64,000 nt of DNA from Pedococcus bigeumensis (GTDB lineage: Bacteria > Actinomycetota > Actinomycetes > Actinomycetales > Dermatophilaceae), in assembly GCF_006438965.1 (NCBI RefSeq), contig NZ_RCZM01000003.1, forward strand, positions 310,001-374,000. The letters are read 5' to 3'. This document shows positions 24,700 to 33,360 of the stretch, one piece after another (position 1 is the first letter of the stretch; every line of letters begins with the position of its first letter). The notes below the pieces were generated by a model. That model saw only the letters and a list, made by a program, of their open reading frames with translations. It was not told the origin of the DNA and did no database searches. The position numbers and the translations under genes are program-made.

Positions 24700-26282
24700 T
24701 GGTCCGCCGGCTCGGGTTCCGACTGTGGTTCGGGCTGTGGTGACGAGTCCAGCTGCGGCACGGACTCCGGCTGGGTCGCCGACTCGGGCTGGGTGACCCA
24801 CCAGTCGCGCAGCTCCTGCTCGGCGGCCTCGCGGCCCACCATCCCGCGGTCGAGGCGGACCTCCAGCAGGTGGGCGTAGGCCCGACCGAGGACCGGTCCG
24901 GGCTTGATGCCCAGGACGTCGGCGATCTCGTTCCCGTTGAGCTCGGGGCGCACCTTGGCCAGCTCCTCGGCCGCCATCAGCGCCTCGATCCGGACCTCCA
25001 GGGCGTCGTAGGTCTGCGACAGGAGGGCGGCCTTGCGGGTGTTGCGGGTGGTCGAGTCGGAGCGGGTCAGTCGGTGCAGCCGCTGGAGCAGCGGTCCTGC
25101 GTCGTTGACGTAGCGGCGCACCGCCGAGTCGGTCCAGGCGCCGTCGCCGTAGCCGTGGAAGCGCAGGTGCAGCTCGACCAGGCGGGACACCGCCTTGCCC
25201 GTGTCCTTGTCGAAGCGCAGCGCCTTGAGCCGCTTGCTGGTGAGCTTGGCACCGACCATCTCGTGGTGGTGGAACGAGACCCCGCCACCGTCCTCGAACC
25301 GTCGCGTCGCCGGCTTGCCGATGTCGTGCAGCAGGGCGGCCAGCCGCAGCACCAGGTCCGGGCCTGGCACCGAGGACTCCGGTCCGTCGGCCGGCCCCTC
25401 GAGGGCGATCGCCTGGTCGAGGACGGTGAGCGAGTGCTCGTAGACGTCCTTGTGCCGGTGGTGCTCGTCGACCTCGAGCTTGAGCGCGGGGAGCTCGGGC
25501 AGCACGTGGTCGGCCAGCCCGGAGTCCACGAGCAGCCGCAACCCGGCCCGCGGCTCGGGCGCCAGCAGCAGCTTGGTCAGCTCGTCGCGGACCCGCTCCG
25601 CCGAGACGATCTCGATCGACGGCGCCATCGCCGTCATCGCCTCGCGCACCTCGGGCGCCACGTCGACACCGAGCTGCGCCGCGAACCGGCAGGCGCGCAT
25701 CATCCGCAGCGGGTCGTCACCGAACGACACCTCGGGTGCCCCGGGGGTCCGCAGCCGCTTCGCGGCGAGGTCGGCCAACCCGGCATACGGGTCGACGAAC
25801 TCCATCGACGGCAGCCGCATCGCCATCGCGTTGACGGTGAAGTCGCGCCGGACGAGGTCGTCCTCGAGGTTGTCGCCGAACGCGACCACGGGCTTGCGGG
25901 TCTGGCCGTCGTAGGCGTCGGCGCGGTAGCTCGTCACCTCGACCGTGTGCTCGTCGCGGCGCGCGCCGATGGTGCCGAACTCGCGTCCGATGTCCCAGTG
26001 CGCGTCGGACCACGGCTTCAGGATGGCGAGCGTCTGGTCGGGCGTGGCGCTCGTCGTGAAGTCCAGATCCGGTGACGTCCGGCCGAGGAAGGCGTCGCGC
26101 ACGGGGCCACCCACCAGGGCCAGCTCGTGCCCCTGTGCTGCGAAGAGCTCGCCGAGCTCGGTCAGCAGCGGCACGACCGGCGCGAGGTGCGCGGTGGCCC
26201 GGCGCATGAGTTCGGGCAGCTGCGGTGCCTGGGTCGAGGAGGGAGGGCCGGTCTGCGGCTCGCGGGGATCGGCGGAGGACAC
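24696..26282 (-). CDS. cca: CCA tRNA nucleotidyltransferase
   Basis: 528 residues. Class II nucleotidyltransferase head with LVGGPVRDAFLG and the metal pair in DLDFTT; RNA-binding region with FTVNAMA and DPLRMMRACRFAAQLG; C-terminal HD domain with LHDIGKP. It adds or repairs the CCA end of tRNAs. It is the counterpart of PcnA next to MutT4 in Mycobacterium. The GTG at 26282 is preferred: a minus-strand TACCCT ends eight bases upstream, giving a leaderless transcript. A TTG at 26291 would lie inside that box and is less likely. The Pro/Glu/Ser/Gln-rich last 40 residues are low complexity. Confidence 0.92.
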   Translation of the reverse strand: MSSADPREPQTGPPSSTQAPQLPELMRRATAHLAPVVPLLTELGELFAAQGHELALVGGPVRDAFLGRTSPDLDFTTSATPDQTLAILKPWSDAHWDIGREFGTIGARRDEHTVEVTSYRADAYDGQTRKPVVAFGDNLEDDLVRRDFTVNAMAMRLPSMEFVDPYAGLADLAAKRLRTPGAPEVSFGDDPLRMMRACRFAAQLGVDVAPEVREAMTAMAPSIEIVSAERVRDELTKLLLAPEPRAGLRLLVDSGLADHVLPELPALKLEVDEHHRHKDVYEHSLTVLDQAIALEGPADGPESSVPGPDLVLRLAALLHDIGKPATRRFEDGGGVSFHHHEMVGAKLTSKRLKALRFDKDTGKAVSRLVELHLRFHGYGDGAWTDSAVRRYVNDAGPLLQRLHRLTRSDSTTRNTRKAALLSQTYDALEVRIEALMAAEELAKVRPELNGNEIADVLGIKPGPVLGRAYAHLLEVRLDRGMVGREAAEQELRDWWVTQPESATQPESVPQLDSSPQPEPQSEPEPADQ

Positions 26283-26290
26283 GAAGGTCA

Positions 26291-26311
26291 AGGGTAGGCG
26301 CTCGTTAGAGT
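26291..26311. promoter_or_regulatory. Divergent -10 boxes for leaderless cca and Nudix mRNAs
   Basis: Minus strand: TACCCT at 26296-26291, eight bases before the GTG of cca. Plus strand: TAGAGT at 26306-26311, six bases before the GTG of the Nudix gene at 26318. Both fit TANNNT placed so that transcription would start at or next to the start codon; neither gene has a Shine-Dalgarno sequence. Leaderless mRNAs are common in Actinomycetota. The two boxes are nine bases apart, so RNA polymerase would probably occupy only one at a time. No convincing -35 boxes were seen. Confidence 0.55.
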
Positions 26312-26317
26312 GGCACG

Positions 26318-26812
26318 GTGACCTCCCCCGCTCGCGACCCCGAACGGCTGGCGCCCAACCGGCCCCGGCTGCCCGCGGTCGAAGAGCGCTCGGCGGGAGG
26401 CATCGTCGTCGACGTGCACGAGGGCGTCGCCCGGATCGCCGTGATCGCGCGCCGCAACCGCGCCGGACGCATCGAGTGGTGCCTGCCCAAGGGACACCTG
26501 GAGAACGACGAGACCCTCCAGCAGGCCGCCGCCCGCGAGGTCGAGGAGGAGACCGGCATCGAGGGGCGCGTCCTCACCGAGCTCGGCACCATCGACTACT
26601 GGTTCGCGACCGACCAGCGACGGGTGCACAAGTTCGTCCACCACTACCTGCTCGAAGCCACCGGCGGTCACCTCACCATCGAGAACGACCCCGACCACGA
26701 GGCCATCGACGTTGCCTGGTTGCCGCTGCGCGAGGCCCACGAGCACCTCACCTTCCCCAACGAGCGACGCATCGCGAGGCAGGCCTGGGCGCGCTTGGCC
26801 GGGGACGGGTGA
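26318..26812 (+). CDS. Nudix hydrolase (MutT4-like)
   Basis: 164 residues. A perfect Nudix box, G-x5-E-x7-REVEEETGI, sits at about 60-82 (GHLENDETLQ...). The core begins ERSAGGIVVDVHE. The enzyme hydrolyses a nucleoside diphosphate linked to another group; the substrate cannot be read from sequence. It is syntenic with MutT4 of Mycobacterium, divergent from cca and ahead of DUF6049 and murJ, with a one-base stop/start overlap (TGATG) to the next gene. Leaderless start at GTG 26318. Confidence 0.9.
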   Translation: MTSPARDPERLAPNRPRLPAVEERSAGGIVVDVHEGVARIAVIARRNRAGRIEWCLPKGHLENDETLQQAAAREVEEETGIEGRVLTELGTIDYWFATDQRRVHKFVHHYLLEATGGHLTIENDPDHEAIDVAWLPLREAHEHLTFPNERRIARQAWARLAGDG

Positions 26813-28869
26813 TGCACCGCGCATCCGTATGCCGCGTGCTCGCCGCGGTGGCGCTCGTGCTGCCCGCGTGGGCGGCCGGTACGGGCAGCGCAAGCCCGGC
26901 CGAGGCTGCCGGAGTGGACCTCGCCCTCACCGGCGTCACGCCTGCCGTGGCGAGGGCCGGCCAGGACCTCGTCGTCACCGGCACGCTGCACAACGACGGC
27001 AGCGCCGCGCTGAACCGTCCCACCGTGGCGGTCGTCATGCCCACGACCGGGACTCTCCTCCGGTCCACCCGCGAGGCCGTCCACGCCTGGGCCGCGGCCA
27101 CCGGCCCGTCGCAGGGCAAGGTCGTGGGCCAGACCCGCCTGCCGACCTCGGTGGCCCCCGGCGACACGGCGACCTTCTCGGTCACGGTGCCGCGACTGGC
27201 GTCGCTGGGACGGGCCGCCTACGGCGCCATCCCGCTGAGCGTGCAGACCGGGACCACCAGCGTGCGGACCTTCGCCGGGTACCAGCGGACCAAGCAGTAC
27301 CAGCCGATGTCGATCAGCTGGGCGGTGCCGCTCACCCTCGACCCCGACCCGGCCCTCTTCGGCGGCCGCGGCGCCAGCCGCGAGGCCGCCTGGGCCCAGA
27401 CCCTCGCGGACGGGTCCCGGGTCAACCGGATCCTCGATGCCACCCAGGACGCGCCGGTGACCTGGGCCATCGACCCCAGCCTGACGCCGGGGATGCTCCC
27501 CGAAGGAGTCGACATCGGTGACGGGTCCACCCAGGGCGACCAGGAGACCGCCATGCGGGCCGCGACCCAGGGCCGGATCGCCGCGGCGGCCCCGCGGCAT
27601 ACCCCGTGGGTGCTGCCCGACACCGACGCCGACCTCGCGGCGGTCGCCGGAGCCAGCACCGGCCAGTCCCTGATGCGCACCCTCGTGGGGCGCTCGCAGG
27701 CAGTGGCCGCCAAGCTCGGCGGTCGCTCCGACGTGGCCTGGCCCGCCGACGGGGGCTACACCGCGACCCGCGAGACCGCCCTGCGCCGGCTCTTCCGGGC
27801 TCCGACGCTCGCCGGGCAGGTGACCTCGGCCGCGGTGCTCAGCACGAGCGGAGCGACCATCACGCCGGGGGCCGCCCAGCGCAGCACGACCGGGCTGCCC
27901 CTGCTGGCCTATGACGACGCGCTCAGCGCCCTGCTCACCCGGACCACCTCCCCCTCGGAAGGGGTGCTCAGCACCCAGCAGTTCGTCGCCGACTCGGTCG
28001 CGCTGCTCAACGAGCTGCCCGGCACCGAGGGGCGCAGCCTGTTCGTCGCGGCGCCCCGCTCGTTCAACCCCGACCCGGACACCGCACGGGCCTTCTTCGC
28101 CGCAGCCGGCAGCATCCCGTGGCTGACCCCGACGACCACCGACGCCGTCCTGGGCACGGCACGCCGGGTCGCGGGCACGCCGGCCGCCCCGGTGACCCGG
28201 CCAGCGATCCCGGCGACCGGCGGTCGCGCCGTCCTCACCAGCGCGCGGATCAGGCAGCTGGAGCAGACCGTGCGCACCGTCCGTGGAGTCGCCCAGATCC
28301 GCGACGACGGCAACGAGTTCCTGCGCACCTGGACCCGGGCGGCCGAGCAGCTTGCCTCCACCCGGTGGCGGGCCGCACCGACCGCGTGGAACACCCTGAG
28401 CGGCCGGGTCTCCGAGGCCGCCAAGCAGACCACGACCGCAGTCAAGGTGTCGGCCAGCACGATCAACTTCCTCGCCGACTCCGGTCGGCTGCAGATCACC
28501 GTCACCAACGACCTGGCGGTCCCCGTCGAGGACGTCAAGCTGACGGTGGAGGCGTCCAACCCACGCCTGCGGATCGACAGCCAACCCCCGATCCTGCGGA
28601 TCGGACCCAAGAGCAAGGCCACCGTGAGCGTGCGGGTCACCGCGCTCGCCGCCGGGTCGGTGCCCTTGCGGACCACCCTGACCACACCGGACGGGACCGT
28701 CATCGGACAGGGTGCCGACGTCCAGGTCCGGGTGACCCCCACCGGCAACTGGGTCTACTGGGGGCTGGCCGCGCTGGGTGGCCTCATCCTCCTGCTGGGT
28801 ATCGTGCGCACCGTCCGCCGTCGTCCCGGCAGCGGCACCGCGCTCCCCCGAGAGGCCCCTCCCGCATGA
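26812..28869 (+). CDS. DUF6049 family secreted/membrane-anchored protein
   Basis: 685 residues. N-terminal signal sequence (about 1-34, VLAAVALVLPAWAAG), a large external region with an Ig-like N-terminal part (DLALTGVTPAVARAGQDLVVTG) and a second beta domain near 560-640 (FLADSGRLQITVTNDL), then a C-terminal membrane helix (about 645-665) and an Arg-rich tail. It matches the position and layout of mycobacterial Rv3909, always next to murJ, so a role in cell-wall assembly together with MurJ is likely, but no activity is known. It overlaps murJ by ATGA. Confidence 0.85.
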   Translation: MHRASVCRVLAAVALVLPAWAAGTGSASPAEAAGVDLALTGVTPAVARAGQDLVVTGTLHNDGSAALNRPTVAVVMPTTGTLLRSTREAVHAWAAATGPSQGKVVGQTRLPTSVAPGDTATFSVTVPRLASLGRAAYGAIPLSVQTGTTSVRTFAGYQRTKQYQPMSISWAVPLTLDPDPALFGGRGASREAAWAQTLADGSRVNRILDATQDAPVTWAIDPSLTPGMLPEGVDIGDGSTQGDQETAMRAATQGRIAAAAPRHTPWVLPDTDADLAAVAGASTGQSLMRTLVGRSQAVAAKLGGRSDVAWPADGGYTATRETALRRLFRAPTLAGQVTSAAVLSTSGATITPGAAQRSTTGLPLLAYDDALSALLTRTTSPSEGVLSTQQFVADSVALLNELPGTEGRSLFVAAPRSFNPDPDTARAFFAAAGSIPWLTPTTTDAVLGTARRVAGTPAAPVTRPAIPATGGRAVLTSARIRQLEQTVRTVRGVAQIRDDGNEFLRTWTRAAEQLASTRWRAAPTAWNTLSGRVSEAAKQTTTAVKVSASTINFLADSGRLQITVTNDLAVPVEDVKLTVEASNPRLRIDSQPPILRIGPKSKATVSVRVTALAAGSVPLRTTLTTPDGTVIGQGADVQVRVTPTGNWVYWGLAALGGLILLLGIVRTVRRRPGSGTALPREAPPA

Positions 28870-30503
28870 CCGACGCACCCTCCGGCGAGCGCAGCCTCGC
28901 CCGGTCCAGCGCCGTCATGGCGGGTGGCACCACGGCGTCCCGCCTGCTCGGTTTCGTCAGGGCCACCATGCTGGCCGGTGTCATCGGGACGACTGGCCTG
29001 GCAGCCGACGCCTTCGACGTGGCCAACACCCTGCCCAACCAGTTCTACCTGCTGCTCGCCGGCGGCGTCCTCAACGCCGTGCTGGTCCCCCAGATCACCA
29101 AGGCGGCCAGCCATGACGACGGCGGCGACGAGTTCGTCAACCGGTTGCTCACCCTGTCGTTGGCCATCGTCGCGGGCGCCACGGTCCTGGTCACCGCCTT
29201 GGCACCGTGGCTGGTTCGGTTGTTCTCCGACGCCCACAACCATGACGCCCTCGTGCTGGCGACCGGCTTCGCGTTCATCTGCCTCCCCCAGATGTTCTTC
29301 TACGGCCTGTACACCCTGTTCGGCCAGGTGCTCAACGCGCGCGGCATGTTCGCGGCATACATGTGGGCGCCGGCGCTGGCCAACCTCGTCGCCATCGCCG
29401 GTCTGGTCGTCCTGCGGATCGGCTACCCCCACCAGCCTGCCGTCACAGCCTGGACCCACCCCATGGTGTGGGTCCTCGGCGGGACTGCCACGCTCGGGGT
29501 GATCGCCCAAGCGGTCGTTCTACTGATCCCCCTGCACCGCAGCGGTTTCCGGTACCGCCCGGTCTGGGGTGTCCGGGGCAGCGGCCTCGGCAGCGCGTCG
29601 AGGGTAGCCCTGTGGACCTTCGCGGCCCTAGCCATCAGCCAGCTCGGGTTCATCGTCACCTCGCGCGTCCTCACCCGCGCCACGGGGCTCCTCGAGCGGA
29701 CCCACGAGACCGGGGCGGGCAAGGCCGCCTACACGAACGCCTTCCTGTTGTTCATGCTGCCGCACTCGCTGATCACGCTGTCGGTCGTCACGGCCCTGTT
29801 CACGCGGATGTCGAGCGCTGCGCACGCCGGGCGCCCGGACGAGGTCGTCTCGGACTTCCGACGCGGTCTGCGGATGCCCGCTGTGCTGCTCGTGCCCATC
29901 ACCGTCGCCGCCCTGATGTTCGGGCCGACCGCGGTGCACCTGGTGTTCGCGGCCAACAGCGAGGCCCAGACGCAGGCCGTCGCCCACGTGATGATGGCGA
30001 TGATGGTCGGTCTGTTGCCGTTCGGGTGGCTCTACCTGGTGCAGCGCGTGTACTACGCCTACGAGGACGCCCGGACCCCGTTCTACCTGCAGCTCGTCGT
30101 CACGGCGGTTGCGACGGCAGTGAACCTCGTGGCGTTCACGGTCGAGCCCGGACGGGCCGGCGTGGTTGTCGGGATCGGCCAGACCGTCAGCAACTTGGTT
30201 GCCGCCCTCGTCGGCTTCGCCCTGCTCCGGCGCCGCTTCGGCCTGCTGCGGCTGCGACGGGTTGCGCAGCTCTACGCCCGGCTGGGGGTCGCCTCGGTCC
30301 TCGCGGCAGCCATCAGCTGGCCGTTGGTGCACTGGCTGGAGGGAACACTGCCGGGCGGCCGGGCCGGTGCTGCATTCGAGCTCGTTGTCGGAGGTGGCGT
30401 CTACGTGCTTGCCGCCCTCGGCCTCGCTCACGTGATGCACGTCGACGAGGTCCGCCAGCTGCTGGACCCCCTGGTGCGCCGCCTGCGGCGCCGCCCGTCC
30501 TGA
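28866..30503 (+). CDS. murJ: Lipid II flippase MurJ
   Basis: 545 residues with 13-14 predicted membrane helices; MOP superfamily. N-terminal GGTTASRLLGFVRATMLAG and DAFDVANTLPN are typical of MurJ. It moves lipid II across the membrane for peptidoglycan synthesis. In Mycobacterium the homologue (Rv3910) carries a pseudokinase and external domain on the same chain; here it ends after the last helix and those parts are in the next gene, 76 bases away. Start at ATG 28866, overlapping the DUF6049 stop. Confidence 0.93.
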   Translation: MTDAPSGERSLARSSAVMAGGTTASRLLGFVRATMLAGVIGTTGLAADAFDVANTLPNQFYLLLAGGVLNAVLVPQITKAASHDDGGDEFVNRLLTLSLAIVAGATVLVTALAPWLVRLFSDAHNHDALVLATGFAFICLPQMFFYGLYTLFGQVLNARGMFAAYMWAPALANLVAIAGLVVLRIGYPHQPAVTAWTHPMVWVLGGTATLGVIAQAVVLLIPLHRSGFRYRPVWGVRGSGLGSASRVALWTFAALAISQLGFIVTSRVLTRATGLLERTHETGAGKAAYTNAFLLFMLPHSLITLSVVTALFTRMSSAAHAGRPDEVVSDFRRGLRMPAVLLVPITVAALMFGPTAVHLVFAANSEAQTQAVAHVMMAMMVGLLPFGWLYLVQRVYYAYEDARTPFYLQLVVTAVATAVNLVAFTVEPGRAGVVVGIGQTVSNLVAALVGFALLRRRFGLLRLRRVAQLYARLGVASVLAAAISWPLVHWLEGTLPGGRAGAAFELVVGGGVYVLAALGLAHVMHVDEVRQLLDPLVRRLRRRPS

Positions 30504-30515
30504 GCCGGCACACCC

Positions 30516-30521
30516 TAGGAT
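30516..30521 (+). promoter_or_regulatory. Candidate -10 box for the pseudokinase gene
   Basis: TAGGAT in the 76-base murJ-pseudokinase spacer, about 58 bases before the GTG start. No convincing -35 partner was found, so read-through from murJ may be the main source of transcript. Confidence 0.3.
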
Positions 30522-30579
30522 GAGCCCGCATCGTGGTGGTGCACAGGGCGGCGCGTCCATCGAGACCTGAGGAGGCAGC

Positions 30580-32697
30580 GTGCACGGGGTAGGCCCTTCG
30601 ACGGTGCTGGGCGGTCGGTATGCCGTGCAGCGTCGGCTCGAGCAGCTGCCGAAGGCCGAACGCTGGTCAGCCCACGACACCACCCTCGAGCGCGACGTGG
30701 TCATCGTCTGCTTCTCGGAGCACGAGTCGCACGCGGACACCACCCTCGACGCCGCCCGCCGAGTCGCCGGCCTCGACAACCACCGCCTCGTGCGCGTGCT
30801 GGACGTCGGCCGCTCCGAGGGGGTCGCGTTCTTCGTCGAGGAGGCCATCCACGACGCCCACTCCCTCGCCCAGATCCTCGAACAGGGCGGGCTGCCGGCC
30901 GAGGAGGTCCGCCGGATCGTCGGCGAGACGGCCACCGGCCTCGAGGCCGCGCGCGGCCGCGGCCTGCACCACCTCCGCCTCACCCCGCACTCGGTGCTGC
31001 GCGCCCACGACGGAACCATCAAGGTGCGCGGCGTGGCCACCACCGCCGCCATGGCCACCGAGGAGGACCTCGACGCGACGCAGGCGGCCCGCCTCGACGC
31101 CGTCGGCGTCGTCGCGCTCACGTATGCCGCGTTGACCAGCCGGTGGCCGATGGCCACCTCGGTGCCGGGCCTGGAGTCCGCGCCGCACGTCGTCGGGGGT
31201 GTCCCCGCACCGTCCGAGATCGCCGCCGGCGTGCCCGGTGACCTCGACGCCTTGTGCCGGCTCACCCTCAACGAGGACGAGGGACCGCTCACGCCGGGCG
31301 ACTTCGCCACCCAGATCGCGCCGTGGGCCATGTCGCAGGTCAGTGGACTGGGCGGAACCACCCCGGTCGACGACGGCAGCACCAAGACGATCGCGCTGTC
31401 GATGGACCAGCTGCGCGCCGACCTCGCGGGCCTGCCGGCGCCGCTGCCCGTCGCAACGCCTCCCACGCCCGCGACTCCGCAGGCGGACCGGGCCCATGGG
31501 GGCGACGATGCCGGGCAGGCCGCGCCGTACGAGGCTGCCGACGGCACCACGGATGACTCGGACAACTCAGCCGATGACATCGAGACGAGGGTGCTTCCGG
31601 TCGTGGGCAGCCCTGACAGTCCCGGCCCCAGCACTGGAGCCGACGCCGCCCACCCACCCACGAGCCAGACCACCACCGGTGCCACCGGTGCGACCGGGGC
31701 GACCGGTGCGACCGTCCAGCGGTTCGACCCGCCCAGCTCGCCCACCATCGGCGCGCCAGCGGACGACCAGCCCGGCACCGGGGCGGCTGCGGCCGCGCAG
31801 GCAGCGGCGGCTGCGAGCGCGGTCGGGTCCGCCCTCGGCACCGCAGGCCACGCTGCCGGGCAGGCTGCCGGCGCCGCCGCGCAGCGGGTCGGCAGCTTCG
31901 CCCGCGCTACTGCCGACAAGGCCGCCCAGCGGCGCGAGCTGCGTCACGCGGTCGAGGAGCGCGACGAGCAGCGCCGGATCTCCCTCGACCAGGCCCTGGT
32001 CGAGGGACAGGAGCCGCTCGGTCCGCCGTTGCCGATGCTGCCGGCCGACACCGGCCTGGCACCCACCCGCGACCAGTCCAAGATCGTCCTGGCGATCGTG
32101 GCGGTGTTCCTCATCGTGGCCATCTTCTTCGGCTACCTGGGCATGTCCAAGATCGGCTCCAACACCAACCTCGGCCTGGGCGACGCCCCCGCGCCCAAGG
32201 GCACCGTCAAGGTCACCGCTCCGGCCGTCACCGTCACCCCGACGCAGCCGGACGACTCCGGAGGCAGCACCTTCGCTGTCCTGGGCGCCACCGGTTTCGA
32301 CCCGGCCGGTGACGGTGCCGAACGCAACGGTGAGGCCCCCCGGGTCTTCGACGGCAAGGACAACACCTTCTGGAGCTCCGAGGGCTACGCCAGCGCAAAC
32401 CTCGGCGGCCTCAAGAAGGGCGTCGGCGTGCGACTCGACCTCGGCCAGGACCGGAACGTCTCCACGGTCAAGCTGGTGCTGCCCAACGCCTCCGACGTGA
32501 CGGTCTACGTCGGCGACGACCGCACCAGCCTCGACAACGCGAAGCAGGTCGGGTCCTCGAAGGGCAAGTCCGGCGACATCACGCTCAAGGCTCCCGCCCC
32601 GGTCAAGGGTCAGTACGTCTTCGTCTGGTTCACCAGCGTGACCCAGGTCAGCGACGGCCGGTTCCGCGCCACGTTGGCCGAAGTCACGGTCAGCTGA
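30580..32697 (+). CDS. Membrane pseudokinase with discoidin-like external domain (MurJ partner)
   Basis: 705 residues, GTG start with GGAGG eight bases upstream. A kinase-like fold spans about 8-235, but the catalytic HRD is HHLRL (near 128-132), the metal-binding DFG is RGV and the Gly loop is absent, so it cannot phosphorylate. A Thr/Pro/Ala linker contains four Gly-Ala-Thr triplets; one membrane helix follows (about 508-526, LAIVAVFLIVAIFFGYLG), then an external F5/8-type (discoidin-like) beta domain (about 570-705). These are the parts fused to MurJ in Mycobacterium, where the phosphorylated pseudokinase binds the FHA protein FhaA to control MurJ. Here the regulator is a separate protein. 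Confidence 0.85.
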   Translation: MHGVGPSTVLGGRYAVQRRLEQLPKAERWSAHDTTLERDVVIVCFSEHESHADTTLDAARRVAGLDNHRLVRVLDVGRSEGVAFFVEEAIHDAHSLAQILEQGGLPAEEVRRIVGETATGLEAARGRGLHHLRLTPHSVLRAHDGTIKVRGVATTAAMATEEDLDATQAARLDAVGVVALTYAALTSRWPMATSVPGLESAPHVVGGVPAPSEIAAGVPGDLDALCRLTLNEDEGPLTPGDFATQIAPWAMSQVSGLGGTTPVDDGSTKTIALSMDQLRADLAGLPAPLPVATPPTPATPQADRAHGGDDAGQAAPYEAADGTTDDSDNSADDIETRVLPVVGSPDSPGPSTGADAAHPPTSQTTTGATGATGATGATVQRFDPPSSPTIGAPADDQPGTGAAAAAQAAAAASAVGSALGTAGHAAGQAAGAAAQRVGSFARATADKAAQRRELRHAVEERDEQRRISLDQALVEGQEPLGPPLPMLPADTGLAPTRDQSKIVLAIVAVFLIVAIFFGYLGMSKIGSNTNLGLGDAPAPKGTVKVTAPAVTVTPTQPDDSGGSTFAVLGATGFDPAGDGAERNGEAPRVFDGKDNTFWSSEGYASANLGGLKKGVGVRLDLGQDRNVSTVKLVLPNASDVTVYVGDDRTSLDNAKQVGSSKGKSGDITLKAPAPVKGQYVFVWFTSVTQVSDGRFRATLAEVTVS
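31678..31713 (+). repeat. Four 9-bp repeats encoding Gly-Ala-Thr
   Basis: Tandem GGTGCSACC-type units inside the pseudokinase linker, encoding a short collagen-like G-A-T run. It is likely flexible spacer sequence and may vary in copy number between strains. Confidence 0.6.
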
Positions 32698-32726
32698 GCC
32701 GGGCGCGGCGACAGGGCGGCATACGC

Positions 32727-33275
32727 ATGAGCACTCTCCCGCTGCGCGAGCGCGACGACCGGGACCTGCTGCGCGCCCACGTCGCCGGCGACCCGGATGC
32801 CTTCGGGGAGCTGTTCCGCCGGCACCGCGACCGGATGTGGGCGGTGGCGCTGCGGACGACGCGCAACCGCGAGCTGGCCTCGGACTGCGTGCAGGACGCC
32901 TTCATCTCGGCCTTCCGGCGCGCCGAGTCCTACCGTGGGGACGCGGCGGTCACCACGTGGCTGCACCGCATCGTCGTCAACGCCTGCCTCGACCGGTTGC
33001 GCCGCGACAAGCCGACCAGCGAGCTCCCCGAGTACGAGCTGTCCGACAAGCGTGACGCCGAGGGCTCGGTCGACACCCGCCTCGACGTCCGCGAGGCCCT
33101 CGACCGGTTGCCCGAGGGGCAGCGGATGGCCCTGATCCTGGTCGACATGCACGGCTTGTCCGTGGCCGAGGCGGCCGCCGTTCTCGAGGTGGCAGAGGGC
33201 ACCGTGAAGTCGCGGTGCAGCCGCGGTCGTGACGCCATGGCAGAGCTGCTCAGGGAACCATCGGGGCAGCCATGA
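32727..33275 (+). CDS. sigM: ECF RNA polymerase sigma factor SigM
   Basis: 182 residues. Region 2 (about 20-88: FGELFRRHRDRMWAVALR, DCVQDAFISAFRR, TTWLHRIVVNACLDRLRR) and region 4 (about 120-175: LPEGQRMALILVDMHGLSVAEAA, GTVKSRCSRGR) with a short linker define an ECF sigma factor. Position between the MurJ pseudokinase and trxB, followed by a membrane anti-sigma gene, identifies it as the SigM orthologue of Mycobacterium. One CGGCATAC copy (32717) sits just before the start; no clear promoter lies in the 29-base spacer. Confidence 0.9.
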   Translation: MSTLPLRERDDRDLLRAHVAGDPDAFGELFRRHRDRMWAVALRTTRNRELASDCVQDAFISAFRRAESYRGDAAVTTWLHRIVVNACLDRLRRDKPTSELPEYELSDKRDAEGSVDTRLDVREALDRLPEGQRMALILVDMHGLSVAEAAAVLEVAEGTVKSRCSRGRDAMAELLREPSGQP

Positions 33276-33360
33276 CGTCGTACACATGTCGCCCCTGTCG
33301 TGTCCGCACCGACATTCGCGCGTCCCGAAATCTGGTCCCCGACGTCTGGAGGTTCTCGTG

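Noticed and set aside
25945-26811. Extended upstream reading of the DUF6049 gene
   Set aside because: It runs antisense to cca and out of frame through the Nudix gene; the signal peptide begins at ATG 26812.
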